Positions 14,560 through 18,911 of a stretch of DNA of 18,911 nucleotides are shown piece after piece. Made by a program: the position numbers and the translations under genes. This DNA is from Clostridiales bacterium (GTDB lineage: Bacteria > Bacillota_A > Clostridia > Saccharofermentanales > Saccharofermentanaceae). How positions within the stretch are numbered: the first letter of the stretch is position 1; the number at the start of each line of letters is the position of its first letter. A model generated the notes under the pieces. That model worked only from the letters and a program-made list of their open reading frames with translations. It did no database searches and had not been told where the DNA came from. The DNA lies in NCBI GenBank assembly GCA_024695545.1, contig JAILHZ010000136.1, positions 1 to 18,911 of the forward strand, in the 5' to 3' direction.

Positions 14560-16005
14560 ATGGCAGAAGGTATGAGAGACTTGCCCTCCGGCAAGCGTGT
14601 TTTTTTTGTCGGAATCGGCGGTATCAGCATGAGCGGTCTGGCCCGCATCGCATGTAATTACGGATTGATCGTCGGCGGATCGGATATGCATCCGTCGGAG
14701 CGTACACGTGAACTCGAGGGAATCGGCGTCAAGGTGTACGGTCATCACAGTGAAGAAAATATTAAGGAGTTTGCTCCGGACATCGTCGTACATACTGCGG
14801 CGATCCTTCCCGGCAACCCTGAACTGGACTATTCCAGAAAGAACGGACTTACGGTCATGGAGAGATCTGTGTTCTTAGGTCTGATCACCAGAAACTTCGC
14901 AAACGTGATCAATATCTCCGGAACTCACGGCAAGACCACCACCACTTCGATGGTCTCCCTGATTCTTCTGGAAAGTGGCGCGAATCCGACCGTGCATCTC
15001 GGTGCGGAACTCGATGCTTTTGGCGGAAGTGTGTATCTCGGTTCCAAGGACCAGCTTCTTGTATCGGAAGCGTGTGAGTATCACAGATCGTTCCTGGAGT
15101 TTTACTCCACCATCGCAGCGATCACAAATATCGACTATGACCATGTTGACTGCTACGGCAGCATCGATGAAGTTATCGATGTATTTGCCGAGTTTACCGA
15201 GAAGCTTTCTCCGGAGGGAACGCTCGTTATTCCTGCCGGTGACAAGAATGTGCAGGAGTGTGTGAAGCGTATCCCGGCTTGCCGTGCGAAGGTCGGCATG
15301 GAAGAGCCCAGGATCCTGACGACAGGACTTGAGGGAGAGGGCTTCGGTTTCTTCAAGAGAGAACCGGATTTCTGCGCAGCGAATATCGAGTATAAAGATG
15401 GTAAGGCGGGATTTGATGTCCTCTTCAAGGGACGCCCGTACACACACATCCAGCTCGCGATCCCGGGCACACATAATGTGTACAATGCGCTGACGGCAAT
15501 CGCGTGTGCTTCTCTTGCAGGAGGTACCGCTCAGGCCGCTGCAAAAGCACTGTCCTCCTTTACCGGGGCTGAGGGCCGTTTCACGATCAAGGGTACCTTC
15601 AAAGGTGCGATGGTCGTCACCGATTATGCACATCATCCGAGTGCTGCAAGAGCGACACTCGATGCGGCATCCCATGTACCGCACAATAAGACCTGGGTCG
15701 TTTTCCAGCCGCTGACATTCAGCCGTACAAAAGTGCTTTTCGAGGATTATGTCACATCGCTTCTGCCGTGTGAGGATGTCTTCTTTGATGAGATCTTCTC
15801 CGACCGTGAAGTCAATCCGGGTGATATCTCCTCGAAGGATATCGCGGATGAGATCAACAGAAGAGGCGGACACGCTATCTTCTTCGAGTCGAAGGATGCC
15901 ATCGTGGAGAAGCTTTCTTCCGTCGTGAACAAGGATGACATGATCCTGATCCTCGGGCCGGAGGATATCCGTGCGCTCGGTGACCGTCTGGTCAGCATGG
16001 AGTAA
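14560..16005 (+). CDS. murC: UDP-N-acetylmuramate--L-alanine ligase
   Basis: 481 residues from the ATG at 14560, with TTGGAGAG upstream; an in-frame TTG at 14545 is part of that site. The Rossmann opening FVGIGGISMSGLA (16-28) binds the UDP-sugar, HTAAI closes the first domain, and GTHGKTTT (121-128) is the Mur ligase ATP loop. EACEYHRSFL (170-179), NIDYDHVDCYGS, GTHNVYNALTA (303-313) and DYAHHP (355-360) mark the central and C-terminal domains. The cytoplasmic enzyme adds the first amino acid of the peptidoglycan stem. A membrane protein follows after only three bases, so the two are probably co-translated. Confidence 0.98.
   Translation: MAEGMRDLPSGKRVFFVGIGGISMSGLARIACNYGLIVGGSDMHPSERTRELEGIGVKVYGHHSEENIKEFAPDIVVHTAAILPGNPELDYSRKNGLTVMERSVFLGLITRNFANVINISGTHGKTTTTSMVSLILLESGANPTVHLGAELDAFGGSVYLGSKDQLLVSEACEYHRSFLEFYSTIAAITNIDYDHVDCYGSIDEVIDVFAEFTEKLSPEGTLVIPAGDKNVQECVKRIPACRAKVGMEEPRILTTGLEGEGFGFFKREPDFCAANIEYKDGKAGFDVLFKGRPYTHIQLAIPGTHNVYNALTAIACASLAGGTAQAAAKALSSFTGAEGRFTIKGTFKGAMVVTDYAHHPSAARATLDAASHVPHNKTWVVFQPLTFSRTKVLFEDYVTSLLPCEDVFFDEIFSDREVNPGDISSKDIADEINRRGGHAIFFESKDAIVEKLSSVVNKDDMILILGPEDIRALGDRLVSME
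15543..15551 (-). repeat. Copy 6 of dispersed word AGTGCTTTT
   Basis: Minus-strand copy followed by G, inside murC (coding strand reads Lys-Ala-Leu). Confidence 0.6.
15732..15741 (+). repeat. Copy 7 of dispersed word, 10-base form AGTGCTTTTC
   Basis: Exact copy inside murC in a different frame from copies 1 and 3 (Val-Leu-Phe). Confidence 0.6.
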
Positions 16006-16008
16006 CTG

Positions 16009-17562
16009 ATGAAGAAGACCCGACGGCTCCGCATCATCTGCGTTATTCTTCTTGCAGTGATACTGATCGTATCGTCGCTTTTTATCCTGCTCCCGAGAAG
16101 AAATGACGGATCGACGGGACGCGCGGCGCTGATGTTCGTCCATGAAGATATCATGTTTCCGCAGATGGACTACAGCCAGCTCTTCTCGCAGCTGGATGTC
16201 TCTTCGTACTTCGTGATCGACAGTTCCTGTCCGGAAGAACAGATGAGGAAGAAGATCGACAAAGTGCTGCGTTCGGACTCGGTAGGATCTGTTGTGCTGA
16301 TCCTCGAAGGAGACTATGCAAAGTCCGGTTTTACTATCGCATCGGAAAATGAGAAGATCTCGGATCTTGTCCTGATCTGCCCGAAGATGGATGTATCTGA
16401 ATTCGGCGAGATCGGAACAAAGGATCCTTCCTGCCGTGTCGCGATATTCTCCGTGCAGAACCAGTCCGTGGATGCGCTCTATGAGAGACTGTCCGGCGAG
16501 GATACGAAGTTTACTTCAGGTACGAAGGCAAGCGGATCGGCACCGGAACTTTTCCTGTCGTCGGACGCGAAGCGTTACTATGCGAGAAAAGGTGACAGAA
16601 GCGACCAGCAGATCGCATCTGTTCTCACGATCAACAGCCCCGTCATGCAGACATATATGGCGAACTACATTAAGAACTATGTTCTGGAAGAAGACGGCGT
16701 CTCGAACGGCCCGCTTCTGACATGGGTCATGAAGACGGTCTGTACGATTCTGACGATCGTTGCATTCTTCCTTTATGCCGCGACACTTCCGGCGAATAAG
16801 AAGTTTGTTCCGGTGAACGGAAAAGAACCGGGAAAAGATCCTTCCGCTCCGACTGAAGAAGGTGAGCCCGTGAAGCGTGAGCGCGGCCGTGACGGCAAGA
16901 TCCGCGGACGCTCCATTGCAGATAAATACAGAAGTTCACTGAATCATCTTCTGGCGCTGCAGATATTCCTCGGCGGCATCATCAGCCTTCCGGCGATGTA
17001 TCTTGTTGCGAATAAAAAGACATCCTTTCATATCGTGCTGCTTCTGTGGATCTGTGTGTCACTCCTGAGCTCGGCATTCTTCCTCCTTCCTTTTGTCCGG
17101 AAGATAAAGAACAGAAAGGTCAGATCCAACCGCTCCATGTGGCAGATCCATATGCTGTTTACAGCACTCCTTGCCGCGGCAGTATTCATGCTGACACTGC
17201 TGTGGAAAGGCGCCGGATTCTTAAAGCCGGACATCATGCTGCTGGTGGCGCTTCTGCTTTCTGTAATGACCGGCATGGCGATGTTCACACTGCAGCTTGC
17301 CGACAATTTCTTCGGAAGGATCCAGGGAACACGACAAAGTGTTCTTGATTCCGTAAAATTTTCCGCGATACGTTTCGTTCCGATGGTGATTGTTTTCGTT
17401 TTCTCGATTATAATAGATAGAGGACTATGTGCTATGCAGATCCTCTTGCTGGCATTATCCCTGCTGGTGGCATCGTTCATGCGCAGGATAATCAAGAGAG
17501 GCGCTCTGGGGGAGACACTGTCCGTAGTTTTATATTCATGCCTTTATTGGATGATGTTTTGA
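16009..17562 (+). CDS. Polytopic membrane protein with an extracytoplasmic alpha/beta-like domain, unknown function
   Basis: 517 residues, not recognised. Start ATG three bases after the murC stop with GGAG inside the murC end. Residues 8-29 are a signal-anchor helix. About 35-230 form a soluble domain with alternating hydrophobic strands (VGSVVLILEG, ISDLVLICP, CRVAIFSVQ), which resembles an alpha/beta-hydrolase core, but the nucleophile elbow G-x-S-x-G is not visible. A membrane helix (236-259) is followed by a charged cytoplasmic-like loop (260-312, KRERGRDGKIRGR). Six or seven further helices follow at about 313-334, 341-362, 380-400, 407-430, 453-470, 472-491 and possibly 499-517. Placement after murC suggests an envelope role. 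A weak -10 (17409-17414) near its end might serve the next gene. Confidence 0.75.
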   Translation: MKKTRRLRIICVILLAVILIVSSLFILLPRRNDGSTGRAALMFVHEDIMFPQMDYSQLFSQLDVSSYFVIDSSCPEEQMRKKIDKVLRSDSVGSVVLILEGDYAKSGFTIASENEKISDLVLICPKMDVSEFGEIGTKDPSCRVAIFSVQNQSVDALYERLSGEDTKFTSGTKASGSAPELFLSSDAKRYYARKGDRSDQQIASVLTINSPVMQTYMANYIKNYVLEEDGVSNGPLLTWVMKTVCTILTIVAFFLYAATLPANKKFVPVNGKEPGKDPSAPTEEGEPVKRERGRDGKIRGRSIADKYRSSLNHLLALQIFLGGIISLPAMYLVANKKTSFHIVLLLWICVSLLSSAFFLLPFVRKIKNRKVRSNRSMWQIHMLFTALLAAAVFMLTLLWKGAGFLKPDIMLLVALLLSVMTGMAMFTLQLADNFFGRIQGTRQSVLDSVKFSAIRFVPMVIVFVFSIIIDRGLCAMQILLLALSLLVASFMRRIIKRGALGETLSVVLYSCLYWMMF

Positions 17563-17580
17563 CCGGGGAGGATAGGGCCT

Positions 17581-18588
17581 ATGTCATCTACGATTAAAGA
17601 CGTTGCTAAAATGGCGGGAGTTTCCATTTCGACGGTTTCCAAGTTTATTAACGGAGGAAACGTTCTCGAGGAGAACCGCGCCCAGATCGAACAGGCGATC
17701 GAGACTCTGAATTATCAGGTCAATACGGTCGCGCGCGGCATGAAGACCAGAAAGACCATGTCGATCGGTGTGCTGATTCCGAGTCTTGCGGACTACTATG
17801 GCGTATCGATCCTTTCCTATATTGACCAGGAGCTCTACGCCAACGGATACAGTATGATCATCTGTGATTACAATCAGGGCGATCCGACAGGCGCTTCTGA
17901 TAAAATCAATTTCCTTATTAACAAGCAGGTCGACGGCATCATCATGCAGCCGATGAACGTGCGCCAGGAAGATATCGACCGCGCGACGAAAGCAGATGTT
18001 CCGATCGTTTTCGTTGATATGGAGTATCCGGCAATCTCCTGCGATTCCGTCACCATCGATAATGTCGACATCGCATACCGCATCACGAAGCACCTGATCG
18101 ATAACGGTCACAACCGGATCGGTTTCATCGGCGGTACCTCGGGATTTATCACGACGGATGACCGTGTGACGGGATATAAGAAGGCTCTCGATGAGGCGGG
18201 GATCACGCTTGATCAGGATCTCCTCTATCTCGAGAATGTCTCAGAAGAGAGCGGCTATATAGCCATGATGCACTTCATGCAGAGAAAGTATAAGCCGACA
18301 GCTGTCTTTGCCAGCGGCAATGACCTTACCTGCGGCGCTGTAATGTATATCAACGAGAAGAAGCTGGTAATCCCGGACGATGTATCTTTCGTCGGATTTG
18401 AGAACCAGACGATCGCACATGTGTATAACCCGACTCTGACCATCGGTATCCAGCCGATCAGAAAGATCGGACAGACGGCGGTCCGCATGCTCCTCGAGAG
18501 AATGAAGGAAGAGTACACGGGCGAGCCGAGAAATGTGCGTCTCAAGGCTGTCATTGATTTCGGCGCCTCGGTGAAGAAGATCAAATAA
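17581..18588 (+). CDS. LacI-family transcriptional regulator
   Basis: 335 residues, the usual size; GGGGAGG precedes the ATG. The N-terminal helix-turn-helix TIKDVAKMAGVSISTVSKFIN (4-24) binds DNA, followed by the hinge (about 47-60, VNTVARGM). The periplasmic-binding-protein-like sensor domain starts MSIGVLIPSLADYYG and includes DGIIMQPM, IDNVDIAYRITKHLIDNGHNRIGFIGG, DRVTGYKKALDEAGI, AVFASGNDLTCGAVMYI and DDVSFVGFENQ. Such proteins usually repress sugar or nucleoside genes and respond to a small ligand. None of the neighbours is a sugar gene, so its targets are not apparent. It lies 18 bases after the membrane protein in the same direction. No canonical terminator follows. Confidence 0.94.
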   Translation: MSSTIKDVAKMAGVSISTVSKFINGGNVLEENRAQIEQAIETLNYQVNTVARGMKTRKTMSIGVLIPSLADYYGVSILSYIDQELYANGYSMIICDYNQGDPTGASDKINFLINKQVDGIIMQPMNVRQEDIDRATKADVPIVFVDMEYPAISCDSVTIDNVDIAYRITKHLIDNGHNRIGFIGGTSGFITTDDRVTGYKKALDEAGITLDQDLLYLENVSEESGYIAMMHFMQRKYKPTAVFASGNDLTCGAVMYINEKKLVIPDDVSFVGFENQTIAHVYNPTLTIGIQPIRKIGQTAVRMLLERMKEEYTGEPRNVRLKAVIDFGASVKKIK

Positions 18589-18625
18589 GGAAAGCCGGCC
18601 CGACGTGTCTTGTGCCGGGGGGAGA

Positions 18626-18635
18626 AGTGCTTTTC
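18626..18635 (+). repeat. Copy 8 of dispersed word, 10-base form AGTGCTTTTC
   Basis: Intergenic copy between the LacI-family gene and the rplU promoter. Confidence 0.6.
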
Positions 18636-18685
18636 TATATATATAAATATTTATGCTTGACGTACTCTTGATCGCATGGTATTCT
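18636..18685 (+). promoter_or_regulatory. rplU promoter with AT-rich UP-like element
   Basis: TTGACG (18657-18662), exactly 17 bases, TATTCT (18680-18685) with TGG before it, giving an extended -10. A 20-base run of A and T (18636-18655) lies directly upstream, as in strong ribosomal-protein promoters. Confidence 0.8.
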
Positions 18686-18691
18686 ATTTCG

Positions 18692-18808
18692 GTGACCGCA
18701 TGTGCCGGGCTCCTAAATCTGTGCCTTTTTTTAGTGCTTTTCGCACGGAGAAGCTACAGTGCCTAGGATTAGACAGCGAGACTGGATGAACAGGAGGGAA
18801 ACGTTTTT
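18692..18808 (+). promoter_or_regulatory. rplU leader, candidate L21 autoregulatory element
   Basis: About 117 untranslated bases separate the predicted start from rplU. CTCC (18710-18713) and GTGC (18721-18724) can pair with the adjacent GCAC (18743-18746) and GGAG (18747-18750), with a bulged TAAATCT. A leader RNA upstream of rplU is a known Firmicute element; agreement with its consensus was not tested. Confidence 0.5.
18733..18742 (+). repeat. Copy 9 of dispersed word, 10-base form AGTGCTTTTC
   Basis: Lies in the rplU leader, 107 bases after copy 8 in the same orientation, so the two flank the rplU promoter. Confidence 0.6.
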
Positions 18809-18911
18809 ATGCAGTATGCAGTTATTCTGACAGGCGGCAAGCAGTACAAGGTTGCCGAGGGCGACGAGATCTTCGTAGAGAAGCTCGAGGGCGAAGCCGG
18901 TGAGAAGATCA
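18809..18911 (+). CDS. rplU: Ribosomal protein bL21, N-terminal fragment
   Basis: The first 34 codons, cut by the right edge. [19 protein letters not shown] is the L21 signature, and [13 protein letters not shown] continues the family pattern. ATG at 18809 follows AGGAGG at 18792-18797, with a slightly long spacing of 11 bases. L21 binds 23S rRNA in the 50S subunit and usually heads rplU, a small cysteine protease-like gene (ysxB) and rpmA. Confidence 0.95.
   Translation, partial: MQYAVILTGGKQYKVAEGDEIFVEKLEGEAGEKI

Noticed and set aside
14875..16143. 422-codon open frame on the minus strand
   Set aside because: Antisense to murC and the start of the next gene; Arg/Asp/His-rich shadow composition.
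18589..18625. GC-rich inverted repeat after the LacI-family gene as a terminator
   Set aside because: Only about five pairs (CCGGC/GCCGG) around a long loop, and no T-run directly after it.
1..18911. CRISPR arrays, tRNA or rRNA genes, insertion sequences and prophage genes
   Set aside because: No regularly spaced repeats, clover-leaf patterns, rRNA stretches, transposase or integrase motifs were seen.

Overview
The window looks like a chromosomal housekeeping region of a low-to-mid GC Firmicute, most likely an anaerobic Clostridia (Eubacteriales) member. The evidence is the Bacillus/Clostridium gene orders rpsF-ssb-rpsR, rplI-dnaB and tilS-hpt-ftsH, a spoVG gene, strong AGGAGG ribosome binding sites, sigma-A promoters of the TTGAC-N17-TATTCT type, and several lipoproteins with long Ser/Thr/Glu linkers. 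Genus cannot be fixed from the sequence alone.

Layout. Positions 1-121 (minus) hold the N-terminus of a PilT-like type IV pilus retraction ATPase. A PdaA-like polysaccharide deacetylase lipoprotein (368-1429, plus) converges on a two-gene minus-strand unit: a membrane-anchored Ser/Thr-rich protein and a stand-alone PqqD-family protein (2324-1465). A long leader with two promoters (2325-2764) opens the plus-strand information-processing block rpsF-ssb-rpsR. After a terminator that contains the start of a fresh promoter, rplI-dnaB-tilS-hpt-ftsH follow, tightly spaced or overlapping, to a strong terminator at 10305-10338. Two tandem paralogous lipoproteins (13965-10512, minus) come next, then spoVG (minus). 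murC, a polytopic membrane protein of unknown function and a LacI-family regulator run on the plus strand. The window ends with the promoter, leader and first codons of rplU.

How it fits together. The central block couples ribosomal proteins S6, S18 and L9 to replication proteins SSB and DnaB, then to tRNA-Ile lysidine synthesis (TilS), purine salvage (Hpt) and membrane proteolysis (FtsH). The flanks concern the envelope: peptidoglycan precursor synthesis (MurC), a cell-wall deacetylase, surface lipoproteins and the pilus motor.

Most notable observations: (1) the 9-mer AGTGCTTTT occurs nine times on the two strands, against about 0.14 expected by chance; five copies extend to AGTGCTTTTC and four lie in the small intergenic fraction. 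It resembles a dispersed recognition word such as an uptake sequence. (2) The SSB C-terminal tip reads LPF followed by five extra residues, as if one T were missing from a T run. (3) The paralogous lipoprotein pair may be remote RsiV/DUF3298-like surface proteins. (4) A stand-alone PqqD protein is paired with an exported low-complexity protein. (5) A membrane protein with a possible degenerate hydrolase-like domain is coupled to murC. No complete, clearly new multi-gene system is demonstrated here.
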